Of a stretch of DNA of 64,000 nucleotides, positions 16,729 to 26,029 are shown piece after piece; position 1 is the stretch's first letter, and the number at the start of each line of letters is the position of its first letter. The notes beneath the pieces were generated by a model that was given only the letters and a program-made list of their open reading frames with translations, ran no database searches and was not told the origin of the DNA. A program made the position numbers and the translations under genes. The stretch comes from Pseudooceanicola batsensis HTCC2597 (GTDB lineage: Bacteria > Pseudomonadota > Alphaproteobacteria > Rhodobacterales > Rhodobacteraceae), in contig NZ_CH724131.1 in assembly GCF_000152725.1 (NCBI RefSeq), positions 1,767,739 to 1,831,738 on the forward strand. The letters are read 5' to 3'.

Positions 16729-18051
16729 ATGGCCTTTTTCACGAAACTCAAGGACCGGCTGTTCAAGTCCTCTTCGAAGCTCGAAGAGGGGCTGGACGCG
16801 ATTGTCGAGGATGGCGGCAGCGCCGAACCGGGCGAGGACACGCCGCCCGGCGTACCCGAGGAACAGCCGCCCGAGTCCCCCCCCGAACCGCCGCGGGAAA
16901 CCCCGCCCCAACCCGACGAGACGCCGCCCCCGGTGCCCGAGGAGGATCCCGGCCGCGATCTTCCCGAGCCCGAGGTGCCGCAGCCGGAACCGGCCACGCC
17001 CGAGCCGCCGTCCCCGACGCTCCCCGGTCCGGGCCCCGAAGAGGTGCCGGCCCGCGCCCCCGACATGGTCCCGATGCCCGAACCCGACCCGGCGCCCACG
17101 CCCGAACCCGACCCGGTCCCCCCGCCGCCCGACGAGACGCCGCGCCAGGGCGGTCTTCTGTCGCGGTTCTTCGGACGCGGCGGCCCCGGATCGGCGCCGG
17201 TCGTGCGGCGGGCGCTGGACGACGACATGCTGGAACAGCTCGAAGAACTGCTGATCGCCTCGGACATGGGGGTGGACACGGCCCTGCGCGTCGCCTCGAA
17301 CATGGCCGAGGGGCGCATGGGCCGCCGCCTCTCCACGGCCGAGATCAAGGGGCTTCTCGCCGACGAGGTGACCCGCATCATGGAGCCGGTGGCTCGCCCC
17401 CTGCCCCTCTTTCCGAAAAAGCCGCAGGTGGTGCTGGTCGTGGGCGTGAACGGCTCGGGCAAGACCACGACGATCGGCAAGCTCGCCAGCCAGTTCCGCG
17501 GGGCCGGGAAGTCCGTGGTGATCGCCGCGGGCGACACCTTCCGCGCCGCTGCTGTCGAACAGCTGGAGATCTGGGGCGACCGGGCGGGCGTTCCGGTGCT
17601 CAAGGCGGCCGAGGGATCGGACCCGGCGGCGCTGGCCTACGATGCGCTGGAAAAGGCCGAGGCCGAGGGCGCGGACCTGCTGATGATCGACACGGCCGGA
17701 CGGTTGCAGAACCGGGCCGACCTGATGGAGGAACTGGCCAAGATCGTCCGGGTGCTGCGCAAGCGCGATCCGTCGGCGCCTCACAACACGCTGCTCGTGC
17801 TCGACGCGACCACCGGTCAGAATGCCCTGAGCCAGGTCGAGACCTTCCGCAAGATGGCCGATGTCACCGGCCTCGTGATGACCAAGCTGGACGGCACGGC
17901 CAAGGGCGGCGTCCTGGTGGCGCTGGCGGACAAGTTCGGCCTGCCGATCCATGCCATCGGTGTGGGGGAGCAGATCGACGATCTGGCGCCGTTCGACCCG
18001 GGGGATTTCGCCCGCGCCCTCACCGGCGCCGATCTCGGGACCGCAGCCTGA
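16729..18051 (+). CDS. ftsY: Signal recognition particle receptor FtsY
   Basis: FtsY is the membrane-associated GTPase that receives SRP-ribosome complexes. The 440 residues begin MAFFTKLKDRLFKSS; the ATG has an upstream GGCGGAG. Residues 25-145 are an acidic, proline-rich A domain (PEP/PDP repeats). The NG domain follows with a P-loop GVNGSGKTTT (239-248), DTAGR (321-325), TKLDG (385-389) and the C-terminal GVGEQIDDLAPFDPGDF. It is complete. A start 9 codons upstream is possible but lacks a better ribosome-binding site. Confidence 0.96.
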   Translation: MAFFTKLKDRLFKSSSKLEEGLDAIVEDGGSAEPGEDTPPGVPEEQPPESPPEPPRETPPQPDETPPPVPEEDPGRDLPEPEVPQPEPATPEPPSPTLPGPGPEEVPARAPDMVPMPEPDPAPTPEPDPVPPPPDETPRQGGLLSRFFGRGGPGSAPVVRRALDDDMLEQLEELLIASDMGVDTALRVASNMAEGRMGRRLSTAEIKGLLADEVTRIMEPVARPLPLFPKKPQVVLVVGVNGSGKTTTIGKLASQFRGAGKSVVIAAGDTFRAAAVEQLEIWGDRAGVPVLKAAEGSDPAALAYDALEKAEAEGADLLMIDTAGRLQNRADLMEELAKIVRVLRKRDPSAPHNTLLVLDATTGQNALSQVETFRKMADVTGLVMTKLDGTAKGGVLVALADKFGLPIHAIGVGEQIDDLAPFDPGDFARALTGADLGTAA

Positions 18052-18204
18052 CGTGAAGCCCGAACATATGCCTGCCGCCGGCCCGTCGCGAAGACCGTGT
18101 CCGGCGCGATCCCCCAACCTGCGAAACGCCGGCCACCTGCGCCGCGAGGGCGCGCCGGAGCTTGCCGCGCGGAGAGGCCGTCGCACAGGGCGGCCGGCCG
18201 AAGG

Positions 18205-18693
18205 TCAGTCCTCCGGGCCGGACATGCGATGCTCGATCACCTTGAACAGCCGCAGCACCACCAGCGCCAGGACGGTCGAGACCACGGCAAGCCCGATGCT
18301 GCCGAGCCCCGTCGCCACGCCGACCGCGCCGGCCAGCCACATGCCGGCCCCGGTCGTCAGCCCCTTCACGTCGCCGCCGCGCGTGAAGATCGTCCCGGCG
18401 GCCAGGAAGGCGACACCGGCTGTCACCGCCTCGATCAGGCGGATCGGGTCCTTGCGGATGCTGTCGTCATCGGCCAGCGGCGACAGCAGCAGGCCCAGGG
18501 TGATCAGGGCGAACAGGCAGGCGGCAAGCGCGATCATGATGTGGGTGCGCAGGCCCGCCTCTTTCTTCTTGGCCTCACGCTCCCACCCCAGCGCCCCCCC
18601 GAGGACGACGGCGGCACCGAGACGGAGCGATACCTCGCCCCAACCTATTCCGGGGACGGGGGATTCTGCGAACTGGCTGACGATCATATCCAT
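18205..18693 (-). CDS. MgtC/SapB-family inner-membrane protein
   Basis: This protein of about 162 residues has four or five membrane helices and the MgtC-family core (LRLGAAVVLGGALGWEREAKKKEAGLRTH, split by the conserved GWERE and LRTH). The later GVAFLAAGTIF and GLTTGAGMWLAGAVGVA blocks also match. The family is linked to Mg2+/phosphate homeostasis and acid or intracellular stress; function here is inferred. The start is uncertain: the ATG at 18693 is taken because the frame upstream turns hydrophilic, but ATG 18729 is possible. It is divergent from the permease at 18754 and convergent with ftsY. Confidence 0.85.
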   Translation of the reverse strand: MDMIVSQFAESPVPGIGWGEVSLRLGAAVVLGGALGWEREAKKKEAGLRTHIMIALAACLFALITLGLLLSPLADDDSIRKDPIRLIEAVTAGVAFLAAGTIFTRGGDVKGLTTGAGMWLAGAVGVATGLGSIGLAVVSTVLALVVLRLFKVIEHRMSGPED

Positions 18694-18753
18694 GACAGGT
18701 AAAAGCCCCGAGGTCGGAATAGGTTTCATCCGGGACGCCGGGATTTCGCCGGC

Positions 18754-19656
18754 ATGAGCGACTGGATCACCTCGATCCAGGGGACGGAGGCCGGACATAC
18801 CGCCGCCATGTTCCTCGCCCTGCTGGCCGCCCTGCTGCACGCGGTCTTCGGTTCCTTGCAGAAGGGCCGGATCGACCCCTGGCTGTCGCGCGGCGCCATC
18901 GACGCCTCGCAGGCGCTGATCGCCCTGCCGGCCGCCCTGTTCCTGGTGCCCAGGCCAGTGGGCTCGGAATGGTTACTGATCCTCGGCGCGCTGCCGATCC
19001 ATTTCGTCTACAAGCTGGGCATGGCGCAGGCCTTTTCCCGCGGTGCCTTCACCGTGGTCTATCCGGTGGTGCGCGGCATGGGGCCGGTCTTCACCGTCTT
19101 CGGTGCCTGGATCGTCTTCGGGGAAATCTTCCTGCCGATGCAGTGGTTCGGGGTGATCGTGCTGCTTTCGGGGATTTTCGGCCTGGCCATCTACAACCTG
19201 CGCACCATCGAACTCGACCGCGAGACGCTGGTGCCCGCGCTGTGGTTCGCCGTCGGGACCGGCGCGATGGTGGCGCTCTATACCACCTACGACGCATATG
19301 CGATCCGCGCGGTGCCCGACCCGTTCACCTTTCTCGCCTGGTTCTTCGTGATCTGCTCGCTCGACATGCCGGTCATCGCCGCCCTGCGCTGGCGCACCAT
19401 GCGCGACCGCCCCGATCCGGTGCGCCTGCTCCGGCTCGGGGTGACCGGGGCCTTCATCGCCTTCGGCTCGTTCGGATCGGTGATGCTGGCGACGCGGCTC
19501 GACAAGGTGGGCGAGGCGGCCATCCTGCGCGAGACCTCGACCGTCTTCGCCGCGATCATCGGCTGGCTCGTCCTGCGGGAAACGGTCGGGCCGCGGCGGA
19601 TCGCCCTGATGACGCTTATTGCGGTCGGGGCGGTGATCGTGGAACTTGGCGGCTGA
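18754..19656 (+). CDS. DMT-superfamily permease (EamA-like)
   Basis: This 300-residue protein has about ten hydrophobic segments arranged as two EamA repeats. Conserved features include VYPVVRGMGPVFTV in the first repeat and LDKVGEAAILRETSTVFAA with LGW-like GWLVLRE in the second. The substrate of such drug/metabolite transporters cannot be read from sequence. It is followed 14 bp later by yciB and then a nitrilase, so the three genes may form one transcript. Confidence 0.85.
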   Translation: MSDWITSIQGTEAGHTAAMFLALLAALLHAVFGSLQKGRIDPWLSRGAIDASQALIALPAALFLVPRPVGSEWLLILGALPIHFVYKLGMAQAFSRGAFTVVYPVVRGMGPVFTVFGAWIVFGEIFLPMQWFGVIVLLSGIFGLAIYNLRTIELDRETLVPALWFAVGTGAMVALYTTYDAYAIRAVPDPFTFLAWFFVICSLDMPVIAALRWRTMRDRPDPVRLLRLGVTGAFIAFGSFGSVMLATRLDKVGEAAILRETSTVFAAIIGWLVLRETVGPRRIALMTLIAVGAVIVELGG

Positions 19657-19670
19657 TTCAGGGGACCCCA

Positions 19671-20279
19671 ATGACCGAGAAACGAAATGTGAATCCGTGG
19701 CTGAAGACCGGGCTCGAACTGGGGCCCATCGTGCTCTTCTTCGTGGCCTACCTCCGGCTCAAGGACCGGACCTTCCTGATCGGCGGGGCCGAGTATGACG
19801 GGTTCATCCTCGTCACCGCGGCCTTCATTCCGCTGATCCTGCTGACGACCGCGATCCTGTGGAAGCTGACGGGCCACCTGTCGCGGATGCAGATCGTGAC
19901 GGCGGTGCTGGTGACCGTCTTCGGCGGGCTCTCGGTCTGGCTGAACGACGACCGGTTCTTCAAGATGAAACCGACGCTGATCTACCTGATCTTCGGCGGG
20001 CTGCTGGGCGCGGGGCTGCTGCGCGGCCAGAGCTGGCTGCGCATGGTGATGGAGGAACTGATGCCGCTGGATCACGAGGGCTGGATGAAGTTGACCCGCC
20101 GGCTCTGCGCCTTCTTCCTGGCGCTGGCGCTCGCCAACGAGGTCGTCTGGCGGACCCAGACCACCGAAATCTGGGTCTACTTCAAAACCTTCGGCCTGAC
20201 CGCGGCGCTCTTTGTCTTCTTCATGGCGCAGGGGCGGCTCTTCAAGGAGCATGCGCTGCCCGAGGAGGACAGGAGATGA
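19671..20279 (+). CDS. yciB: Inner-membrane septation protein YciB/IspZ
   Basis: The 202-residue product starts MTEKRNVNPWLKTGLELGP after an AGGGGA ribosome-binding site. The family signature is visible in LELGPIVLFFVAY, NDDRFFKMKPTLIYLIFGG and NEVVWRTQTTEIWVYFKTFG. About five membrane helices are predicted. YciB links the cell envelope and divisome machinery in enterobacteria; its role in roseobacters is unproven. Its stop codon overlaps the start of the next gene (ATGA), indicating translational coupling. Confidence 0.93.
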   Translation: MTEKRNVNPWLKTGLELGPIVLFFVAYLRLKDRTFLIGGAEYDGFILVTAAFIPLILLTTAILWKLTGHLSRMQIVTAVLVTVFGGLSVWLNDDRFFKMKPTLIYLIFGGLLGAGLLRGQSWLRMVMEELMPLDHEGWMKLTRRLCAFFLALALANEVVWRTQTTEIWVYFKTFGLTAALFVFFMAQGRLFKEHALPEEDRR

Positions 20280-21139
20280 CACGGATTGCTGCCGCCACCT
20301 ATCCGCTCGACTGGTTCGACGGCTGGCCGGACTACGAGGCGAAGATGCGGGGCTGGGTCTCCGAGGCGGCCGGCGCGGGGGCGGACATCCTGCTGTTTCC
20401 GGAATACGGCGCCATGGAACTGGCCTCGCTGAGCGGGGTGGACCCCGCGGACCTGGACGCCGCGACCGCCGCCGTTGCGGACAACATGGCATGCGCCACG
20501 GGGATCCTGTCGGATCTCGCCCGGGCGCACGGGGTGCATGTCGTCGCGCCCTCGGGGCCGGTGCGGGCCGGGGACGCGCTGATCAACCGCGCGCATTTCC
20601 TCTGGCCGGACGGCAGGATCGGACACCAGGACAAGCAGATCATGACCCCCTGGGAGATCTCGCCCTGGAGGGTTGCGGGACATGGCCCGCTGCGCCTTTT
20701 CGACACCGACCACGGCCGGATCGCGATCCTCGTCTGCTACGACTGCGAATTCCCGCTGCTCGCGCGCAAGGTGACCGAGGCCGGGGCCGACCTGATCCTC
20801 GTGCCCTCGGCGACGGAAACGGTCGCGGGCTATCACCGGGTGCGGATCGGCGCCATGGCCCGGGCTCTGGAGGGGCAGTGCTTTACGGCCATGGCCTCGG
20901 TCACCGGCCCCTACCCGATCGAGGCGGTCGACGTGAGCCACGGGGCCGGCGGCATCTTCTGCCCCCCCGACGTCGGACTGCCCGAGACCGGCATCGTCGC
21001 CTGCGGCGCCCTGGACAAGGCGGGCTGGACCTATGGCGACATCGACCTGGCCGCCCTGACCCGCGTGCGCGAGGAGGGGGGCGTGCGGTTGCGCGCCGAC
21101 TGGCCCCTGCAGGAGGGCCGCCAGCTCGAACGGCCGTGA
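20276..21139 (+). CDS. Carbon-nitrogen hydrolase (nitrilase superfamily)
   Basis: This 287-residue cytosolic amidase or nitrilase shows the Glu-Lys-Cys triad: E43 (LFPEYGAME), K120 (GHQDKQIMTPWE) and C154 (LVCYDCEFP). The start overlaps the yciB stop and is preceded by GGAGGAC, which settles the initiation site. The conserved opening YPLDWFDGWPDYEAK is typical of a Rhodobacteraceae subgroup annotated as carbon-nitrogen hydrolase. The substrate is unknown; amidases of this group act on omega-amides, carbamoyl compounds or aliphatic amides. Confidence 0.9.
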   Translation: MTRIAAATYPLDWFDGWPDYEAKMRGWVSEAAGAGADILLFPEYGAMELASLSGVDPADLDAATAAVADNMACATGILSDLARAHGVHVVAPSGPVRAGDALINRAHFLWPDGRIGHQDKQIMTPWEISPWRVAGHGPLRLFDTDHGRIAILVCYDCEFPLLARKVTEAGADLILVPSATETVAGYHRVRIGAMARALEGQCFTAMASVTGPYPIEAVDVSHGAGGIFCPPDVGLPETGIVACGALDKAGWTYGDIDLAALTRVREEGGVRLRADWPLQEGRQLERP

Positions 21140-21221
21140 TACCGGAGCGGTTCGGCCCCGTCTCGCGCCGCCGGTCGTTCCGCCCGCCGTCCCCGCCGTT
21201 CCCGCCGCCACGCCCAGGCGA

Positions 21222-21250
21222 TTGCCTTCCCCGAGGCAGCTGCCTAGAAC
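21222..21250 (+). promoter_or_regulatory. Putative promoter of purD
   Basis: TTGCCT (21222-21227) and TAGAAC (21245-21250) are exactly 17 bp apart and lie 31 bp upstream of the purD ATG. The spacing is ideal, the -10 partly so. Confidence 0.5.
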
Positions 21251-21280
21251 CGCGATCATGACGAAACCGGGGGCGACCGA

Positions 21281-22549
21281 ATGAACATCCTGATCCTGGG
21301 CGGCGGCGGCCGCGAACATGCGCTGGCCTGGGCCGTGCTGCAGAACCCGAAATGCGACAAGCTGATCGTCGCCCCGGGCAATGCCGGGATCGCCAATATC
21401 GCGGAATGCGCCGATCTGGACATCCTGGACGGCAGCGCCGTCATCCAGTTCTGTCAGGACAACGCGGTCGAGTTCATCATCATCGGCCCCGAGGCGCCCC
21501 TGGCGGCGGGCGTCGCGGACGATCTCCGCGCCGCGGGCTTCCTTGTCTTCGGCCCCTCGAAGGAGGCGGCGCGGCTGGAGGCCTCGAAAGGCTTCACCAA
21601 GGAGATCTGCGACGCGGCCGGCGCACCGACCGCCGCCTACGCCCGGTTCGACGACGCCGCCGCCGCGAAGGACCATGTGCGGGCGCAGGGTGCGCCGATC
21701 GTGGTCAAGGCGGACGGGCTGGCCGCCGGCAAGGGCGTCATCGTGGCGATGGACGAAGCCACCGCGCTGGCTGCCATCGACGACATGTTCGGCGGCGAGT
21801 TCGGCGCGGCCGGAGCCGAGGTGGTCATCGAGGAATTCATGGAGGGCGAGGAGGCCTCGTTCTTCGTGCTCTGCGACGGAACGAATGCGCTTCCCGTGGG
21901 GACGGCGCAGGATCACAAGCGCGCCTTCGACGGGGACGAGGGGCCCAACACCGGCGGCATGGGCGCCTATTCGCCCGCCCCGGTGCTGACGGATGCGCTC
22001 CAGGACCAGGTGATGGAGCGGATCGTGCGCCCCACCCTGACCGAGATGGCCCGTCGGGGCACGCCTTATGCGGGGGTGCTCTATGTCGGGCTGATGATCC
22101 GCGACGGGACGGCGCGGCTGGTCGAGTACAACTGCCGCTTCGGCGATCCGGAATGCCAGGTGCTCATGCTGCGCCTCGGCGCGCAGGCGCTGGACCTGCT
22201 GCTGGCCGCGGCCGAGGGCGGGCTGGACGAGGCGCGGGTCAACTGGGCCGGCGACCATGCGATGACGGTGGTGCTGGCCGCCAAGGGCTATCCGGGCGAC
22301 TATGCCAAGGGCACCGAGATCCGGGGGCTGGACCAGCTGCCCGAAACCGCCTGGGAGATCTGCTTTCACGCCGGAACCCGGGCCGAGGGCGGCCGGGTGC
22401 TGGCGAACGGCGGCCGGGTCCTGAACGCGACGGCGCGCGGCGCGACGCTGCAGGAGGCGCGGGACCGGGCCTATGCGATGGCCGAAGCCGTGGACTGGGA
22501 CGACGGGTTCCATCGCGGCGACATCGGCTGGCGGGTCCTGCGGCGATAG
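21281..22549 (+). CDS. purD: Phosphoribosylamine-glycine ligase
   Basis: This ATP-grasp enzyme joins glycine to 5-phosphoribosylamine, the second step of de novo purine synthesis. The 422-residue protein shows NILILGGGGREHALAW at its start, GPEAPLAAG, the ATP-grasp APIVVKADGLAAGKGV, DHKRAFDGDEGPNTGGMGAYSPAP and YNCRFGDPECQ. All are canonical and full length. It is preceded by a good promoter candidate and is apparently monocistronic. Confidence 0.98.
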   Translation: MNILILGGGGREHALAWAVLQNPKCDKLIVAPGNAGIANIAECADLDILDGSAVIQFCQDNAVEFIIIGPEAPLAAGVADDLRAAGFLVFGPSKEAARLEASKGFTKEICDAAGAPTAAYARFDDAAAAKDHVRAQGAPIVVKADGLAAGKGVIVAMDEATALAAIDDMFGGEFGAAGAEVVIEEFMEGEEASFFVLCDGTNALPVGTAQDHKRAFDGDEGPNTGGMGAYSPAPVLTDALQDQVMERIVRPTLTEMARRGTPYAGVLYVGLMIRDGTARLVEYNCRFGDPECQVLMLRLGAQALDLLLAAAEGGLDEARVNWAGDHAMTVVLAAKGYPGDYAKGTEIRGLDQLPETAWEICFHAGTRAEGGRVLANGGRVLNATARGATLQEARDRAYAMAEAVDWDDGFHRGDIGWRVLRR

Positions 22550-22577
22550 GCCGGCGCGGGGGCCAGGAACGGGCGAA

Positions 22578-22654
22578 GGGGGCTGTCTGCCCCCTCTTGC
22601 CCCCTGCGGGGCCAATTCACCCCCCAGGATATTTTCCGGACCAAAGAAGCAGGG
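22578..22654. repeat. Rhodobacteraceae-type intergenic repeat (REP-like)
   Basis: A GGGGGC/GCCCCC stem-loop (22578-22594) is followed by a GCCCC/GGGGC hairpin and then a CCCCCCAGGATATTTTCC block ending in CAAAGAAG. The layout (G-rich hairpin, CCCC-x-GGAGTATTT-like core, AAAGAAG tail) recalls a dispersed intergenic sequence I know from many Rhodobacteraceae genomes. Only one copy is seen in this window. Confidence 0.6.
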
Positions 22655-22699
22655 GCGCGGCGGCAGGCAGCCCCGGCGGCGCCTTGACCGGCCCGTGGG

Positions 22700-23458
22700 T
22701 CAGCTTTCGCAGCGCAGCAGCCGTTCCATGCTTTCGGGGCCGGTGAACCGTCCCTCGGGGCGCGTGTCCAGCCGGTCGTCCCGAGCCCAGAAGACCGAGA
22801 GGTTGGTCGACCATTCGCCCGTCGCCACGATGATCTCGGGCCGGCCGGTGCAGGTGCGCACGCCGCCGACGATATGATCCCAGCCGATGCGGTGGTTGGT
22901 GACGCCGCGCAGGGCGGCGATCTCGACGAGCGCGCCCCCCTCGAGCCGGACGATGCGGAGCGTCTGGATCAGGTGGGGCCGGTCGACATAGGCGATCTCG
23001 ATCGCGCCGTCCCCGTCGAGATCGGCCGCGCCGACCGGGGCCAGCCAGCGGTTGCGCCGGCCGATATGCGGCGTCGCCACCAGACGCCCGCCGGCGGCAT
23101 AGACCGCGAGACGCGCGCCGGAGGAGAGGCTGGATTCCACCACGATCACCTCGGGCCGGCCATCGCCCGTGACATCCGCGAGCCGGGGGGCGGTATCCTC
23201 GAAGACCATGGTCTCGGGCAGGGTGTACCGCTCTTCGCTGCCGTTCCCGAAAGTCAATACCAGCGTGGCATGTTCGATCGCATCGCCGAGCACGCCGTGA
23301 TCATAGCGATCCGTCGGATCGGCATAGGCCGCGCCGGTTATCCGCGGCTCGGCCGCGGCGGGTGCCAGCGCCGCCAGCCACAGGACCGACGCCGCCACTG
23401 CGCGGCGGGCATGACGCCGCCACGGGCGGTCCGGGTGACGCCGCGCCCCGCCCGGCAT
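22700..23458 (-). CDS. Exported FG-GAP/VCBS-repeat protein
   Basis: The 252 residues open with a long basic N-terminus and a hydrophobic segment VAASVLWLAALAPAAAEPRI that looks like a signal peptide. The rest contains FG-GAP-like motifs (PRLADVTGDGRPEVIVVES and GAADLDGDGAIEIAYVDRP), which fold as beta-propeller blades with calcium loops. The C-terminus ends RLLRCES and has a possible disulfide. Close homologues are common near fdx in Rhodobacteraceae; no function is known. It ends 3 bp upstream of the ferredoxin start region on the same strand order and may be unrelated to it. Confidence 0.78.
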   Translation of the reverse strand: MPGGARRHPDRPWRRHARRAVAASVLWLAALAPAAAEPRITGAAYADPTDRYDHGVLGDAIEHATLVLTFGNGSEERYTLPETMVFEDTAPRLADVTGDGRPEVIVVESSLSSGARLAVYAAGGRLVATPHIGRRNRWLAPVGAADLDGDGAIEIAYVDRPHLIQTLRIVRLEGGALVEIAALRGVTNHRIGWDHIVGGVRTCTGRPEIIVATGEWSTNLSVFWARDDRLDTRPEGRFTGPESMERLLRCES

Positions 23459-23461
23459 GGA

Positions 23462-24353
<892 letters not shown>

Positions 24354-24402
24354 ACTGGGGCCAGCGGGCCGCAGACCCGCCCCGAGCAGAAAAGGCCGAC
24401 AC

Positions 24403-24966
24403 ATGATCCGAGGCAGCAGGTCCGCGACCGCCGGAACCCTGGCGCTTGTCCTGCTGGCGGCATGCGACCTGCCGCTGCCGGTGCCCGGGCTCGGCGCACC
24501 CGAGATCATCCGGATCCATTCCACGCCGCCACCGGGCTCGCCGCCCGGCGCCTGCTGGGGACGCGAGGCCACGCCCGCCGTCATCGAGACGGTGACCGAA
24601 CAGATCCTGCTGCAGCCGGCCCAGGTGCGTTCGGACGGAACTGTCGAGGCGCCGGCGGTCTACAAGACCGAAACCCGGCAGCGCATCGTCAAGGAGCGGC
24701 GGGAGCTCTGGTTCCGCACCCCCTGCCCGCCCGAGCTGACCTTCGACTTCGTCGCCTCGCTGCAGCGCGCGCTGGCGGCCCGGGGGCTCTACAGGGGACA
24801 GGTCAACGGGGTGATGGACCGGGCGACGCGCCATGCGGTTCGGCGATACCAGGCGCCGCTGGGCCTCGACAGCGGGATCCTGTCCCTGGCCGGGGCCCGC
24901 AAGCTCGGCCTGGCGGTGGTCGATCCCAAACGGGTGGACGCCCCGGAAGCTCCGGGGCAGCCCTAG
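24403..24966 (+). CDS. Peptidoglycan-binding lipoprotein
   Basis: This 187-residue protein has a signal sequence ending in the lipobox LLAAC at about residues 17-21, so it should be lipid-anchored. The N-terminal half has a pair of cysteines in a PGACWGREATPAVIETVTEQ region and a TPCPPELTFDF region. The C-terminal half (FVASLQRALAARGLYRGQVNG and DRATRHAVRRYQ) is a PG_binding_1 domain. It probably tethers to or senses murein. It is convergent with the 279-residue protein, ending 13 bp from it. No enzymatic domain is visible. Confidence 0.82.
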   Translation: MIRGSRSATAGTLALVLLAACDLPLPVPGLGAPEIIRIHSTPPPGSPPGACWGREATPAVIETVTEQILLQPAQVRSDGTVEAPAVYKTETRQRIVKERRELWFRTPCPPELTFDFVASLQRALAARGLYRGQVNGVMDRATRHAVRRYQAPLGLDSGILSLAGARKLGLAVVDPKRVDAPEAPGQP

Positions 24967-24979
24967 CAGACGCCCCGGC

Positions 24980-25819
24980 CTAGCGGACCATTCCGCGCAG
25001 CGAGGTGACGGCATGGGCCGTCGCGTCGTCCAGCGCGATCCTCCCGTCGAGGAAGGCGAGGTTCACATGGGCGGCAACCTCTTCGGGCAGGTTGTCGGCG
25101 ACGATGGCCAGCATCCCGGAAGACTGCGCGACGATCTGCTGGATATTGCTTGCCGGAAGGCGCGAATAGGACACGACATAGCCGCCGTGTTCGGGGAAGG
25201 CGGAAAGCTGGCATTCGGAATCCATGTCGCCGCCGGGCATCGTGCACCGGACCTCGGCGACGACCCGGTGGTCCGACATGATCCAGAACGCCTGGACGTC
25301 GCGCATGGGATCGATGTCCGACGCGATTCCCTGACAGGCCGTGAACCGGTCCGGCAGCAACGTCGCGTGAAGCCCCGGAACGTCGCGGGCGCCGCTCGAC
25401 AGCCATTTGGGCAGCTCTTCGGTCAGGGTGTCCCTGCACTGCGCCTCGGATATGGAGTGGCGCGCCACCACCTCGTTCCAGAGCGGTTCGGGCAGCTTGT
25501 CCTCGAGCGCGGCGGGCATGCCGGACGCCGATCCATCGTCCCGGTTTTCCGAAATGATGACCCAGGCCTGACCGGTGCAGTCGGCGCCGCCGAAATTCTC
25601 GGTACATCCGTCGAGCAAGGCGGTTTCCGGAAGCTCCATGCGCAGGAAGAGCCTTTCCGCCCCGCCCGCCGCGGCCTTGGTCTCCGACCCATCGTCCCCG
25701 ACGAAGAAGAAGAAGGCGAGAGACCCCCAGAGGGCCACGCCTGCCGTGCCCATCGCGACGGTCTTCGCCGACATTCCGAGCTTGCCCCACAGGGCGACGT
25801 TGGATGAATCCGTAAGCAT
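24980..25819 (-). CDS. Membrane-anchored hypothetical protein, 279 residues
   Basis: No known family is recognised. Residues 15-40 form a hydrophobic segment (VAMGTAGVALWGSLAFFFFVG) after a short N-terminus, so the rest is probably periplasmic. The body contains six or seven cysteines, including CTENFGGADCTGQAW and FTACQGIA. The start at 25819 is chosen because a promoter with ideal spacing (25859-25887) places the transcript start near 25852, downstream of the alternative ATG at 25855. It may be an envelope protein of Rhodobacteraceae with no described role. Confidence 0.7.
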   Translation of the reverse strand: MLTDSSNVALWGKLGMSAKTVAMGTAGVALWGSLAFFFFVGDDGSETKAAAGGAERLFLRMELPETALLDGCTENFGGADCTGQAWVIISENRDDGSASGMPAALEDKLPEPLWNEVVARHSISEAQCRDTLTEELPKWLSSGARDVPGLHATLLPDRFTACQGIASDIDPMRDVQAFWIMSDHRVVAEVRCTMPGGDMDSECQLSAFPEHGGYVVSYSRLPASNIQQIVAQSSGMLAIVADNLPEEVAAHVNLAFLDGRIALDDATAHAVTSLRGMVR

Positions 25820-25858
25820 TGTTTCTACCTGCTTTCTGATCTGCTCGCGAAGCAATGT

Positions 25859-25887
25859 AGATAAAGTTTGCGACGTAACTAAGGCAA
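25859..25887 (-). promoter_or_regulatory. Promoter of the 279-residue membrane protein
   Basis: On the minus strand TTGCCT (25882-25887) and TTATCT (25859-25864) are 17 bp apart. This is one of the cleanest promoters in the window and decides the start codon of the gene it drives. Confidence 0.6.
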
Positions 25888-25977
25888 AGTTTCGGTATTT
25901 CGGTCATTGTGGTGCCCTGACGCGTTTCGTCGCGAATCCGGAAACGCGCCGCGACGACCCGGCGGCGGCCGGCCACG

Positions 25978-26003
25978 AAAAAGGGCCGCGCGATGCGCGG
26001 CCC
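25978..26003 (-). terminator. Rho-independent terminator of the hflKC-degP region
   Basis: On the minus strand GGGCCGCGC (26003-25995), loop ATC and GCGCGGCCC (25991-25983) form a perfect 9-bp stem followed by five U (25982-25978), 26 bp after the degP stop codon. Confidence 0.92.
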
Positions 26004-26029
26004 TCAACCTGTGCGTCTGTCCGGTCGGA

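Noticed and set aside
20177-22615. A minus-strand frame of 812 codons across the nitrilase and purD
   Set aside because: It is the complement of two well-supported genes with conserved motifs and has no domain of its own.
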